Assembly: GCF_018991925.1 (NCBI RefSeq)
Contig: NW_024737068.1
Span: forward strand, 8,019,113 to 8,083,112
Reading direction: 5' to 3'
Origin: Homarus americanus
Taxonomy: Eukaryota; Arthropoda; Malacostraca; Decapoda; Nephropidae
DNA length: 64,000 bases
Every line of letters begins with the position of its first letter. The stretch's first letter is position 1. Position numbers and translations under genes: made by a program. This document shows positions 46,087 through 56,326 of the stretch, piece by piece. The notes beneath the pieces were generated by a model. The model was not told where the DNA came from. It ran no database searches and saw only the letters and a list, made by a program, of their open reading frames with translations.

Positions 46087-46100
46087 CCAATAGATGGCGT
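46087..46100 (+). promoter_or_regulatory. Second CTCF-like (or YY1-like) site
   Basis: CCAATAGATGGCGT matches the CTCF core at 12 of 14 positions, in the same orientation as the site at 45.33 kb. AGATGGCG also fits the YY1/Pho consensus, so identity is open. Confidence 0.25.
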
Positions 46101-46589
46101 TTTGGTAGTCTGTAAACCTTAGATATAAATACCAAAGAAGAATTGAAAAAATAAGAGATATGAATGAGAAAATTTAATAAAATTATGATATTTGTTAATC
46201 TACGTATATTCAGCAAAATAAAACGTAGATAATAAAAAACAAATTAAATAAACAAAATAACAATAAAGGAAGGATTAGTGACACGAAAAACAAAAGCAAA
46301 CAAAATCCTCATGAAAAATTCTAAAATCAACTGTGATACTAACTTTTTTTTTTTCTTCTTTAAGCTCGGTCGTTGGGGAGAAGTGCAGCTTAGTGCGATA
46401 AAACAAACACAGAGCCTTTTACACTCCTCAAATGGTCCGAGATTGGTAGGTAAGTTACATTGTGGGATCCTCCGAAGGGCAATCTTCCTCGTTATCCCTC
46501 GGAAATAAGAGGAAGGCTGGCTGACAGGATTTACAGCCCTCACTTATTGAGGAAGTAGAAAGCAATAATCACGGAAACAGCCACCTTCA
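46101..46589. other. AT-rich unique sequence, no gene
   Basis: A 76-codon plus frame and a 99-codon minus frame overlap at 46244-46543 without recognisable motif. Confidence 0.4.
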
Positions 46590-47195
46590 GATAGCTCCTC
46601 CTCCTGCTCCTCCTCCTCCTCCTCCTCCTCTTCTTACGCCTCCTTCTCGAACACCTCCTTCTCTCCCTCTTCTTCTTCTTCTTCTTCTTCTTCTTTTGCT
46701 ACTCTTTTTTATCCTCCTCCTCCTCCTCCTCCTCCTACACCTCCTGCTCTCCCTCTCCCTCTCCCTCTTCTTCTTCTTCTTCTTCTTCTTCTGCTACTCT
46801 TCTTTACCCTCATCCTCTTCCTCCTCCTCTTCTTACGCCTCCTTCTCCTATATCGTCTCCTCTCCCTCTCCCTCTTCTTCTTCCCCTTCTTCTTCTCTTG
46901 CTACTCTTTTTTATCCTCCTCCTCCTACACCTTCTTCTCCTACACCTCCTCCTCTCCCTCTTCTTCTTCTGCTACTCTTTTTATCCTCCTGCTCCTCCAC
47001 TTTCTATTCCGCCTCTTTTCCTCCTTATTTTGATCCATCTTCTTCTCTCCACCTCTATCTCCTCCTCCTTCTCCTTTTCCCTATCCTGCTACTCCTCTTC
47101 ATCTTCCTCCTCCTTCTCATCATCCTCTTCCTCCTCCTTTTACTTAGCTTCGCCTTCTTCCTCCTTTTCTCTTCATTCTCCACCTCTTCTACAAC
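46590..47195 (+). repeat. 600-bp polypyrimidine block (CTC/CTT)
   Basis: CTCCTCCTC, TTCTTCTTCTT and CTACTCTTTTTTATCC words. A ~200-bp composite unit (TACTCTT-TATCCTCCTCC, then TACACC-CTTCTCC, then CTCTCCCTCTTCTTC) recurs three to four times, so it is a compound minisatellite. Frames of 110-170 codons read as Ser/Leu/Pro runs and are not genes. Confidence 0.93.
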
Positions 47196-47286
47196 GTAAC
47201 CACTACAAGATCATGACTCCCCAGGGAACCACTTTTTAAGGACAGTTAATATAATGAAAACTCTGCTCTGTTTTGCCGTCAGTGGA

Positions 47287-47287
<1 letters not shown>

Positions 47288-47371
<84 letters not shown>
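47288..47371. repeat. (CA)n microsatellite
   Basis: Uninterrupted CA tract of about 84 bases. Confidence 0.97.
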
Positions 47372-47374
<3 letters not shown>

Positions 47375-47815
47375 TCAAGGTTAGTATAAAACAACAAAGG
47401 AATATACACCTGGCGTTATATTTTATTACATATTACACATGTTTATAAATAGATTCCCTGAGACACATTACAGGTGAGTTTTATCCTTGTGTTAATGAGA
47501 TCATGACTAAGTGCCTCAACACACCTGTCCACGAGGGGTATTGATGAGAGAGCAAGGTAGTTTCTCTATTCACCTCTCGGGAGATAAACAAGGGGGGCGA
47601 TCACAATGGAGGGAGTAAGATCACCTGTGACCAAAAGCATCCTGGGTAAAAACTTCGTCAATATGGCTGTTGCTGGTTGGTGCCTCTAAGCCAACCTACC
47701 CACAGTAGCCTGAAGGATCAAGACCTGTTAGAAGAAGAAACTTGTCAGGTTTCCTCTTACTTCTCTTGTCTCCTGTGACTGTTTGTTGCTGATCCAATGT
47801 TTATGGTGTAGAATG
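47372..47815. other. Unique sequence without a gene
   Basis: A donor-like TACAG|GTGAGTTT occurs at about 47471 without an upstream acceptor that fits. Confidence 0.4.
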
Positions 47816-47915
47816 TTAAGAGTATGTTACTAGGATAATGTTAAGAGTCCGTTATACTTGGGTAATGTTAAGAGTGTGTTACTAGGATAATGTTAAGAGT
47901 CTATTATACTAGGAT
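47816..47915 (+). repeat. Short tandem repeat, AATGTTAAGAGT type
   Basis: Three to four units of GATAATGTTAAGAGT, then CCGTTATACTTGG or GTGTTACTAG. Confidence 0.92.
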
Positions 47916-48121
47916 GCTTCAGACATTCATACTTCTCAGTGAATGATTTGTACCTTCAATCTATTTCCTCCAAACTCTTTCGCGAAATCTCATGGAATCG
48001 ATCACTCTACCTTGGCTATGCCCTCGTCAGGTCCTCCTACACACCAAATGCTCCTCACAACTCAGCTTATGCTTAGTTATTCCTTGGTCGTTCAGGTGGT
48101 TACTGAGAAATACGCGCATTA

Positions 48122-48142
48122 ATGTCGTCGCTGAGAAAGATG
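48122..48142 (+). other. Possible first coding exon end (MSSLRKM), weak
   Basis: ATG at 48122 in CATTAATGTC context gives seven codons (MSSLRKM) up to a strong donor ATG|GTAAGTAA at 48142/48143. The preceding 130 bases are unique. This would be a typical short first coding exon, but with seven codons the pattern is easily random. Confidence 0.12.
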
Positions 48143-48184
48143 GTAAGTAATATGTTGTGTCGTAAGCTCAGGAGACGAGTGGGA

Positions 48185-48246
48185 CGGAGACGGGGGAGTG
48201 GGGAGGGGGAGTGGGGAGGGGAATTAGGGGGGAAGGGGGGAATTAG
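48185..48246 (+). repeat. G-rich tract, G-quadruplex candidate
   Basis: GGGGGAGTGGGGAGGGGGAG, GGGGAGGGG and GGGGGGAAGGGGGG: eight or more G runs in about 60 bases. Confidence 0.9.
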
Positions 48247-48733
48247 GTCATCAGTTTACGACGTCAGTGATGCAAGGGTGTGAAATTTCCCCACAACAAA
48301 CCTCTCTCTCTCTCTAGCACTCTTTTTTTACACCTCTCTCAACCAACAGACCATATCACTCATAACAAGTTACCATGTCACCATTCATCACAAACTTCTA
48401 CATTACCCAGAGACCAGAATTACCTAAAGTACTCTATAAGAACAACAACACTTACACACACACACACATACACTTATATACACATACTTCCTCACACTTA
48501 CCTTCAACAAGTCATATATACAGTCATATATATATAAATACAACTCATACATAACTTTAGTTAGTCTCAAGTAAACTGGTTTCCTCTCTCTCCTAACTTG
48601 GGCATAGTGGATGTTTATGTACATAAGTAATGAGTGCCTAAGTTAGAATAAGTGTGGGTGGAAGGTGCATTTTCGACGACTAATGGAAGGTTTGCAAGTG
48701 GCCTGGTGGTGTTTGTAGAGCGTTAAGGGAAGT

Positions 48734-48734
<1 letters not shown>
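48247..48734. other. Unique sequence with AC-rich patches, no gene
   Basis: Short ACACAC run at about 48453-48468 and TATATA words at 48510-48536. Confidence 0.45.

Positions 48735-48795
<61 letters not shown>
48735..48795. repeat. (GA)n microsatellite
   Basis: Pure GA tract. Confidence 0.97.
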
Positions 48796-48799
<4 letters not shown>

Positions 48800-49439
48800 C
48801 ACACCGATGAGAGATTGAAAAGACGCCTACAAAGTTGTTGTGCCACGTAGACAAACAAAAACAAAGACAACATAAAGAAACAAACACAGAAAATACAGAG
48901 TAAACGAAGAAAATAAAACGCGACATATATTAAGCAACAGTGAGAAAGAAAGAAGGAAAGAAAAACAAACAAAAAATACACATAATAATAACAACAACAA
49001 TAATAATAACAAAAACAACAACAACCATGAAAATTACCGAGCAACAGAGGGAGATAAGTATATACAAACACAGAACCAAACGTAAATAATGATTCAAAAT
49101 TACCTAACCACGAAAAATCCAGATACAGATACTTAGCCCAAATAACACCTGTACCTCACCTGACATTAAAAAAACAACAACAACTTATGATATTCACCCC
49201 TACCTCTCTCTCTCCTCCCCCCCTCCCTCCCCTCTCCTCCTTCCTAAGCACACAAGAGTAATACATACACACAGTTCCGTTAGAAAGTCGGCCAAGCGCC
49301 TTCCTTCCCTCCCCGAAAAGACCTTCCACAAGCTTAAGAGATAATATTCGGCGCTGGGTCGGTGGTTACGGAAAATTTATGCTGGTAATCAAAGTGTCAA
49401 CCTCATTTTCCACGATGAAATGGGCCAAAAGTTAAAAAA
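48796..49439. other. A-rich then unique sequence, no gene
   Basis: AACAAAC/AATAAT words at 48840-49030, a C-rich patch at 49205-49240, otherwise unique. Confidence 0.45.
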
Positions 49440-49504
49440 AAAGTGGTAGGTGCTGAAGGGAGGGAGGGAAGGGGTGTGGAAACAGAGGAGAGAGAGAGAA
49501 AGAA

Positions 49505-49549
<45 letters not shown>

Positions 49550-49690
49550 ACGGTGCTGGGGAGGGGAGGGTGGGTGGGAGGGAAGGAAGGGGTGGGAAAG
49601 AGAGGAAAGAGAAGAAGGGAGAGAGAGAGAACGGTGCTGGGGGAGGTGAGGGTGGGAGGGAGGGAGAACAGAGTCAAAGAGAGAGAGTGA
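49440..49690 (+). repeat. Polypurine block with (GA)n
   Basis: GGGAGGGAGGG and GAGAGAGA words. A ~90-base unit (GAGAGAGAACGGTGCTGGGG followed by GGGTGGGAGGGA) occurs at least twice, at about 49545 and 49627. Confidence 0.92.
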
Positions 49691-49824
49691 CTTGTAAACA
49701 GAAGGTGATTACGTATGAGGTGCGCCGGGGTGATTATACCTGATGGAGGTGAGGAAGGTGAGTGTTAATGAGGCAGACTTTTTGTATCACTTGTGAATAG
49801 TCATGATGGATTAAGCCAAGGGAT

Positions 49825-50040
49825 GAGGTCACCGAAGGAGCTAATAAATGGATCACTATCACCGCAGGAGCTAATAAATGGATCACTGCCACCACTGGAG
49901 CTAATAAGTGAATGAATGCCACCACTGGAGGAGGTAAATGGATCACTGCCACCACAGGAACTAGTAAATAGATCACTGCCACCACAGGAGCTAGTAAATA
50001 GACCATACCACCACAAGAGCTAGTAAATAGACCACTGCCA
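49825..50040 (+). repeat. 30-bp tandem repeat
   Basis: Seven units of CACCACAGGAGCTARTAAAT followed by GGATCACTGC or AGACCA. Period 30, a multiple of three, so one minus frame reads as a repeated LLAPVVAVIHL-like decamer. Confidence 0.95.
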
Positions 50041-50394
50041 ACACATATCTACGTTTCTCCGGCTGTGAACTAATTTTTGGGAGTTGAAAATGAGGAAATT
50101 GCTAGTTATATTTCCGCAATAAAAACATCGTACTCTTATGCTACTTATGAGATTAACACATACACTAATAAGAGGATCTACCTACTTTAGACTACTTAAA
50201 CACTACTTAACACTACTTAACACACTTCACTGTCGTACAGGATTTAGCTAACTAGGAAGATAATCAAGTCATATATACCCGCATTCATAATCTTAACGCA
50301 CAGATGCAATTATATACCGCATCAAAATGTAGGTAAGTTAAGAGAGTATAAAGTGATGACTCAGTCGTGGTGGGACTTGACTTCTTGTTGGTGT
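50041..50394. other. AT-rich unique sequence, no gene
   Basis: Short CTACTTAACA repetition at 50185-50225; otherwise nothing identifiable. Confidence 0.4.
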
Positions 50395-50565
50395 GGCGAG
50401 GTGACCACTGTGTCTCGGTGGGTCAATGGGGTGGGAGAGTGATGGTGGTGGGGGAGGTGGTGGGGAAGATGGTTGGAGGAAGTGGTTGGGGAGGTGGTGA
50501 GGGAGGTGGTTGGGGAGGTGGTGGGGGAGGTGGTGGGGAAGATGGTGGGGGTAGTTTGAGGTTTA
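50395..50565 (+). repeat. G-rich GGTGGTGGGGGAGGTGG repeat
   Basis: GGTGGTGGGGAAGATGG and GGTGGTTGGGGAGGTGG units of 12-18 bases; strong G-quadruplex potential on the plus strand. Confidence 0.92.
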
Positions 50566-50641
50566 GGGAGCTTCTTCATCTCTTCACTGTGTTCTTGTCT
50601 CTGATGATGTGTGGAAAATTATTTATTGAACAATTGAAGTA

Positions 50642-50693
50642 CACACACACGCACACGCACGCACACACACGCACACACACACACACACACACA
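50642..50693. repeat. (AC)n microsatellite with CG interruptions
   Basis: CA tract with several ACGC units. Confidence 0.95.
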
Positions 50694-51564
50694 TGCAAAA
50701 AGGTCAAATAAAAGAACATGTAGAATTATATGAGTTGACCAATAAGGTGCATTTGTTAAGCTTTAAGATTGATTAATGGGAACTCTGCCTGACACTCACT
50801 AGTATCTCATTACACAACTAACTATCTTATGTTTTAGACTATTTACGATATTTCGTATATTTTTCATCACCTGAATAAATGAAAAAAAAACTTATTTCAT
50901 CTTTATTCATTTTGTTTTTAATTTCACTAATTATCTTTTCATTTCCTGCTCTTTCTTATTCCCTTCAGTTATAATTGTATTTCTTTTTTCTTTAATTACC
51001 TCATTTACTTTTCTTCTTCTTCCTTTTTTATATATCTCAATTATTTTTGTAAACCTTGGTTTTTACTTCCTTTAATTATAGTCAGTTATTTGACTTTTGT
51101 TCAGTTAACTTATTTATTCATTCATTTCTTGCTTTATTATTTTCCATATATTTTCTTCTCATTTTACTTTTGTTTACGTTAAATAATTTAATTCCTTCCT
51201 TTGTTTTCAAAGTTTCTTCAATCACACTTTCTTCCCTTGGCCTAGTAATTCCCTCAATTTAAAACCTGCAATTATATATATCAAAAGTGAAAAGTAATAT
51301 TCTACACTTTCAGGAGCTCTTAAGATCACTCCAACCAGCCCATTTCCTCTGTCAAATGCTCGAGAGGAGGAAGGGAACTGCCGACACAACCAGATCATCA
51401 TTTAAAAGGTATTAACACAGATCCATTATACGTAATCACAACCACTTATCAACAGGACAAAAAAAAATCATTGAAAATTCCTTCCCCTTGTCAGCTTTCT
51501 CTCGGCACCCCGGCGCTCTGGGTGTCGGAGGTCAACTTAGATCATTAGGGGAGAGAGGTGTGGT
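50694..51564. other. T-rich unique sequence, no gene
   Basis: TTATTTTCATTTCTT-type AT-rich DNA from 50860 to 51240 with loose ATTTCTTTTATTTA repetition; nothing identifiable. Confidence 0.45.
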
Positions 51565-52200
51565 GAGGGTGATTCAGGTAGGGTGTGTGGTGGGGGTGGT
51601 GCAGGTGGGGTGTGTGGTGGGGGTGGTGCAGGTAGGGTGTGTGGTGGGGTGGTGCAGGGGAGGGTGTGTGGTGGGGTGGTGCCAGGGGCAGGGGTGTGTG
51701 GTGGGGGTGGTGCAGGTGGGGCGTGTGGTGGGGGTGGTGCAGGTGGGGTGTGTGGTGGGGTGGTGCAGGTGGTGTGTGGCAGGGGTAGTGCAGGTAGGGT
51801 GTGTGGTGGGGGTGGTGCAGGTGGGTGTGTGGTGGGGTGGTGCAGGTGGGGTGTGTGGTGGGGGGTGGGGTGTGTGGTGGGGTGTGGTGCAGGTGGGTGT
51901 GTGGTGGGGGTGGTGCAGGTGGGGTGTGTGGTGGGGAGTGGTGCAGGTGGGGTGTGTGGGGTGCAGGTGGGGTTGTGTAATTGAAATTGGTGCAGGTTGG
52001 GTGTGTGGTGAGGGTGATGCAGGTAGGGTGTGTGGTGGGGTGTGGTGCCGGGTGGGGTGTGGTGGTGGGGTGCAGGTGGGGTGTGTGGTGGGGTGGTGCA
52101 GGGTGGGGTGTGTGGTGGAGGTGGTGCAGGGGGGGTGTGGGTGGGGTGGGTGTGTGGTGGGGGTGGTGCAGGTGGGGGTGTGTGGTGGGGTGATCTGGAT
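51565..52200 (+). repeat. G-rich ~28-bp minisatellite
   Basis: About 22 units of GTGTGTGGTGGGGGTGGTGC followed by AGGTGGG, with indels of one to several G. It is virtually free of A and C apart from the GTGCAGG core, so the two strands differ strongly. Frames of 130-440 codons on both strands are translation of the repeat (HTPPAPPPPH on the minus strand) and not genes. Confidence 0.95.
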
Positions 52201-52500
52201 TGGGGTGAAGGTGCAGATGGGGTGGTGGAGGTGCAGATGGGGTGGTGGAGGTGCTGTTGGGGTGGTGGAGGTTCAGTGGGGTGTTGGAGGTGAAGGTGGG
52301 GTTGTGGAGTTGCAGGGCAGAATTGGTGGAGGTGTAGGTGGAGTGGTGGAGTGAAGGTGGGGAATTGGTGGAGGTGCAGGTGGGGTGGTGGAGAGTGTAG
52401 GTGCAGGGTGGTGGAGGTGCTTAGGTGGCGTGGTGGAGGTGAAGGTGGGGTGGTGGGGTGCAGGTGGTGTGGTGGAGGAGAAGGAGCAGGTGGTGTGGTG
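52201..52500 (+). repeat. G-rich ~21-bp minisatellite, related to the preceding one
   Basis: The unit changes to GTGGTGGAGGTGCAGATGGG plus G, with AAGGTGG variants; the GTGCAG core is shared with the neighbouring array. Confidence 0.92.
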
Positions 52501-52790
52501 GAGGAGAAGGAGTGATAGTGCGGGAGAGGAGAGGAAGACAAGTGGTTGGTGGTGACGGAAGGAAGAATGAGAGTGAGAATGAAGCGACGGAGAAGGACGA
52601 GGGAGGGGTGAGGGGTGATAAGAGAAGACAGGAGGCTGAGAAAGATGAGGATGGGGAGGGACATGAATAAGTGAGCAGGATTGTGGATGATGGAGGATGG
52701 CGCGGCGGCAGAGGAAGGAGGGGGAGGAGAGAAGAGGGATGGGGAGGGGGGGGGAGGCAAAGGGGTAGGAGGGAAGGTGGTAGTGAGGTC
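52501..52790 (+). repeat. Purine-rich tail of the G-rich region
   Basis: GGAGGAGAAGGAG, GGGGAGGGGG and GAGAAGA words with diminishing periodicity. Confidence 0.75.
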
Positions 52791-53014
52791 AGAGTTCGAG
52801 CGGCACCAATCACCAATCACAGGGCGGGAGCGTGGCACCGTTTGACCCCATGATCCCACAGCCTCGTCACCTCTGGCACTAATGGTTACACCGCCTTAAC
52901 GACCTGCTAAGACAGAGCTTGTGGGTGGCGGAGGCGTCGTTATCTCCGCTGCCTTGAATGATGTGTTTAGATCGCTTTGTACTGATGGATGGGATGCTGT
53001 GGGCTGTATACAAG
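52791..53014. other. Unique sequence without a gene
   Basis: Balanced composition; nothing identifiable. Confidence 0.4.
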
Positions 53015-53467
53015 GTTGTTTCGTAGTTTGTCTGCGGTTAAAGCGACTGGTTTGTGGTTAAACAAAGTTGTTTGTGGTTTTGAAGGCTATACTGTTTATA
53101 TATTTACGTAGTTTGTTTGGAGTTGACTTGTTTTGGAATGATATGGAGTTGCTGTGGTTAATGGTGTGAAGTTGTGGTTGATTGATAATTGTTTCTTACA
53201 CTGTTTGGTAACGAGTGGATTAGTTTGTTGTTATAGAAATTAGTTTGTGGGGTATGAATGTGATGCTTTGTGTGGTAATTATGTGTTTAGTAGGGCTGAA
53301 TAAGTTGTTTGCGGTGATGGAAGTGACGCTGGGAGTGTTTTAGAGGTGTTTAGAAGTTCGTTTGTGGTTAACTCGTCTCGTTTGTAGTGTTGGAAGGGGT
53401 ATTGTGGGGTTGTTTGTGGTTCTTTTAAGTTGTTTGAGGGTTTTAGAGTAACTGTTTGTTTGTTTAT
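53015..53467 (+). repeat. Degenerate GTTTGTGGTTAA minisatellite, plus-oriented arm
   Basis: GTAGTTTGTCTGCGGTTAAA, GGTTTGTGGTTAAAC, GTTGTTTGTGGTTTTG and GTTTGTTTGGAGTTGACTTG recur with 25-40 base spacing. Confidence 0.75.
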
Positions 53468-53473
53468 GATCAG

Positions 53474-53690
53474 AACTACAAAGCAACTCTGAAACAACCA
53501 CAATAATCACGCTCATTAAAACAAACAAATATAATTAACCTCAAATAAAACAAGATAAAAAATTAAAACAACCTCAACATCACAAACAACAGCTCTATCT
53601 TACCACAAACAAGGTGTACAAGTCAACTCTCAAACAACCACAGCATCACATCCATCACCACAACCACCCGATCAATCCTCCAACACCATC
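53474..53690 (-). repeat. Same minisatellite in inverted orientation
   Basis: AACTCTGAAACAACCAC, ACCACAAACAAGG and CAAGTCAACTCTCAAACAACC are reverse complements of words in the preceding arm. Orientation switches at a TGATCA near 53468-53473. Confidence 0.7.
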
Positions 53691-54115
53691 AATTCTCGTG
53701 GTTGATAATAATCGGGAACGTGTCTATTGTCGAAGTCATTTGAGGTCAAAGATTATCACGTTCATTCTTACTCTGGACTCAACAAACACGAACTCGACAG
53801 GAGTAAACATGACAGTGTACATGAGATAAGATCCTTCAAATACATCCAAAGATCCAATATAATAAACTAATCTGATCCGTAATCTGATCCTCATTCTGTC
53901 ATGGAGCCTCGACTGATAGCTGGAGCACCGTGGTCGATCAGGGGGTGGGTGTAAAGGGATATGTTGTAGGATTACTTGCATACGGAAACACAGGAACGTG
54001 GTGAGTATAATCACCCCGCTGGTGACTTAACTCGTTGAGGGGCAGAGGTCACAGGAGGTAAGTAAGTTAAGCGGGTCCCAGTTCTCTTGTGCCCCAATCC
54101 TTATGGTTAGATTAG
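53691..54115. other. Unique sequence without a gene
   Basis: A strong donor-like GGAG|GTAAGTAAG lies at about 54057. Nothing else identifiable. Confidence 0.4.
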
Positions 54116-54217
54116 GGACAGCAAGACTTCTTTGATATAAGGATTTTCGATCCCATGGCCGCATGTCACCGTACCCTAGCTCTGGATGCTGCATACAGGA
54201 GGAACGAAAATGACAAC
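54116..54217 (+). pseudogene. Short fragment of the retroelement polyprotein found at 63.4 kb
   Basis: The plus-strand translation GQQDFFDIRIFDPMAACHRT continues LALDAAYRRNENDN and aligns with residues 157-190 of the open frame at 63401-64000 (GQRAFFDIRIFDPMAACHRN and onwards), with about 85% base identity over roughly 100 bases. Similarity stops at both ends, so it is an isolated fragment. Confidence 0.85.
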
Positions 54218-54999
54218 ATACTTGGAAGACATTGGGCAAAGCTAGAAGCATCATTGCACAGCTTCGAGTGTGCAACAAAACAAGTAACCTGCTAGACACA
54301 GTGAAGATCATAATGAAAGTTCATAAATATATAATGACCTCTACAAAAATATCTGTCCATCTTTGCATTAAAAAGGATAGATTAACTCTAAAAGAGATTG
54401 TAATTGTTCCCATAAGTAGTGCACCTCGCCTCTCTAGCTCAAAAATTCTCGAGTCTTTCTTCACCTCCACACCAATCTGGAACAAGAATAATCTCTTATT
54501 AAACTACTAAAAAATTACAACTTTCAATATATGTATACTGTACTGCATATTCTTATACATGAATCAGTTATCAAATTTTGTACTACTGTATAGTTGAGGA
54601 CTACAACTTTGATTACTTTGATATTTAGTAAAAACTAAGTATTGGTCACTCCTTAGATTTTAAATATTAAAAACGTTAACATTACCACAAGGGCTTTGCC
54701 GATGTTCATCACTAGGCCTAATGATCATCCTCATCATAGGTGGTTAAATGAGATAGTCAGACAGTTTTCTTTAAGAAGTATCTTGACTAAGTACGCCAGA
54801 GGTACATATTTTAATTAATACTGCTGTTAATCGCTGTGAAATAAGTGTTTTCTCAGACTGGCTTGGGGTGGGTCCAGACAGGGTCTTCAATTCTTTGATT
54901 AATACCATTTATATATCATCATTAAATTTCCCATTAGTATGTACAAATTATTGAAAACCTCTAATTGTGATATTCTGTTGTAATAAGTACGGTATTAAG
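54218..54999. other. AT-rich sequence with one unrecognised frame
   Basis: A 92-codon frame at 54232-54510 (GKARSIIAQLRVCNKTSNLL...) follows the fragment immediately. It could be unrelated host sequence or a diverged part of the element; no motif decides this. Confidence 0.3.
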
Positions 55000-55083
55000 G
55001 TACCTGGAATTTTTCAAATTTACACCTGGAAAACCTGGAAAAGCCAGGGAATTTTGTTTCGTCTGGCCAGTAGACACCCTGAT
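55000..55083. mobile_element. Possible DNA-transposon end (hAT-like terminal sequence)
   Basis: Contains TACCTGGAATTTTT, ACCTGGAAAACCTGGAAAAG, CCAGGGAATTTTG and TAGACACCCTG. Read on the minus strand it begins CAGGGTGTCTAC, which fits the CAGGG-type termini of hAT elements, and then has CCTGG/CCAGG words as subterminal repeats. I did not find a matching second end, so this is a tentative call. Confidence 0.3.
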
Positions 55084-55400
55084 TGAAATAATGTAATTAA
55101 AATCATCCAAGTGTCATTATGACCACTAATTACTCCGCAATCGAATCGTGGACCATAGGTTCTGAATCAGCATGCTCAAGAGTACCTATACTGAGATTTT
55201 CAACGAAATCTAATTTTTGGCAGAAACCGCCAAAATATTAAGCCTTATGCCTTTGTAATTTTTGGACGCAAATATACTTTTATCTTGGAATTGGATTTTA
55301 AAGGTTTTAACTAATTAATTACTAACAGATTAACACAAAAACAACCAAAATCGCAGCATCAGATGATGACGTCTTACTCGCAGAAGAAATAGTTCCTGAG
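55084..55400. other. AT-rich unique sequence, no gene
   Basis: Contains a small inverted repeat TTTTTGGC...GCCAAAAT at about 55214-55236; nothing else identifiable. Confidence 0.4.
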
Positions 55401-56326
55401 GGTCGGTCATCGCCTTCTGCGTCAGGGTTCAGGTGGACGGTCATCGTCTTCTGCGTTCAGGGTTCAGGTGGACGGTCATCGTCTTCTGCGTCAGGGTTCA
55501 GGTGGACGGTCATCGTCTTCTGCGTCAGGGTTCAGGTGGACGGTCATCGTCTTCTGTGTCAGGGTTCAGGTGGACGGTCATCGTCTTCTGTGTCAGGGTT
55601 CAGGTGGACGGTCATCGTCTTCTGCGTCAGGGTTCAGGTGGACGGTCATCGCCTTCTTGCGTCAGGGTTCTGGACGGTCATGTCTTCTGTCAGGGTTCAG
55701 GTGACGGTCATCGTCTTCGTTCAGGGGTGGACGGTCATCGTCTTCTGCGTCAGGGGAGTCAGTGGACGGTCATCGTCTTCTGCGTCAGTCAGTGGAGTCA
55801 AGTGGACGGTCATCGTCTTCTGCGTCAGGGTTCAGGTGGACGGTCATCGTCTTCGCGGTCAGGCTCAGGTGGACGGTCATCGTCTTCAGTCAGGTTTAGG
55901 TGGACGGTCATCGTCTTCTGCGTCAGGAGTTAGGTGGACGGTCATTCAGGTGGACGGTCATCGTCAGGGTTCAGGTGTCAGGTTAGGTGGACGTCTTCTC
56001 ATCGTCCATCGCGTCAGGGTTAGGTGGACGGTCATCGTCTTCGTGTCAGGGTTCAGGTGGACGGTCATCGGGTTCATAATCAGGGTTTGTGGTCGGTCGT
56101 CATCGTCAACGGTCATCGTCTTCTGTGTCAGGGTTCAGGTGGACGGTCATCGCCTTCTGCGTCAGGGTTCAGGTGGACGGTCATCGTCTTCTGCGTCAGG
56201 GTTCAGGTGGACGGTCATCGTCTTCTGCGTCAGGGTTCAGGTGGACGGTCATCGTCTTCTGCGTCAGGGTTCAGGTGGACGGTCATCGTCTTCTGCGTCA
56301 GGGTTCAGGTGGACGGTCATCGTCTT
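55401..56326 (+). repeat. 34-bp minisatellite, stop-free in all plus frames
   Basis: About 27 units of GTCATCGTCTTCTGCGTCAG followed by GGTTCAGGTGGACG; the middle third (55660-56120) carries many deletions while both ends are nearly perfect. The unit has no stop in the three plus frames, and 34 is one more than a multiple of three, so any long frame cycles through all three translations and reads as a 34-residue repeat (DGHRLLRQGSGGRSSSSASG, then FRWTVIVFCVRVQV). The longest frame is 274 codons (55536-56360). I regard it as non-genic unless transcript data say otherwise. Confidence 0.96.

Noticed and set aside
46696..47239. 167- and 113-codon Leu/Ser-rich frames
   Set aside because: Translation of a polypyrimidine compound repeat.
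51537..52859. 440-codon Pro/His/Thr-rich minus-strand frame
   Set aside because: It is the reverse translation of the G-rich minisatellite; there is no non-repetitive domain apart from short ends without known similarity.
54232..54510. 92-codon frame as a gene
   Set aside because: No recognisable domain, lies in AT-rich sequence directly after a transposon relic, and has no splice or promoter context.
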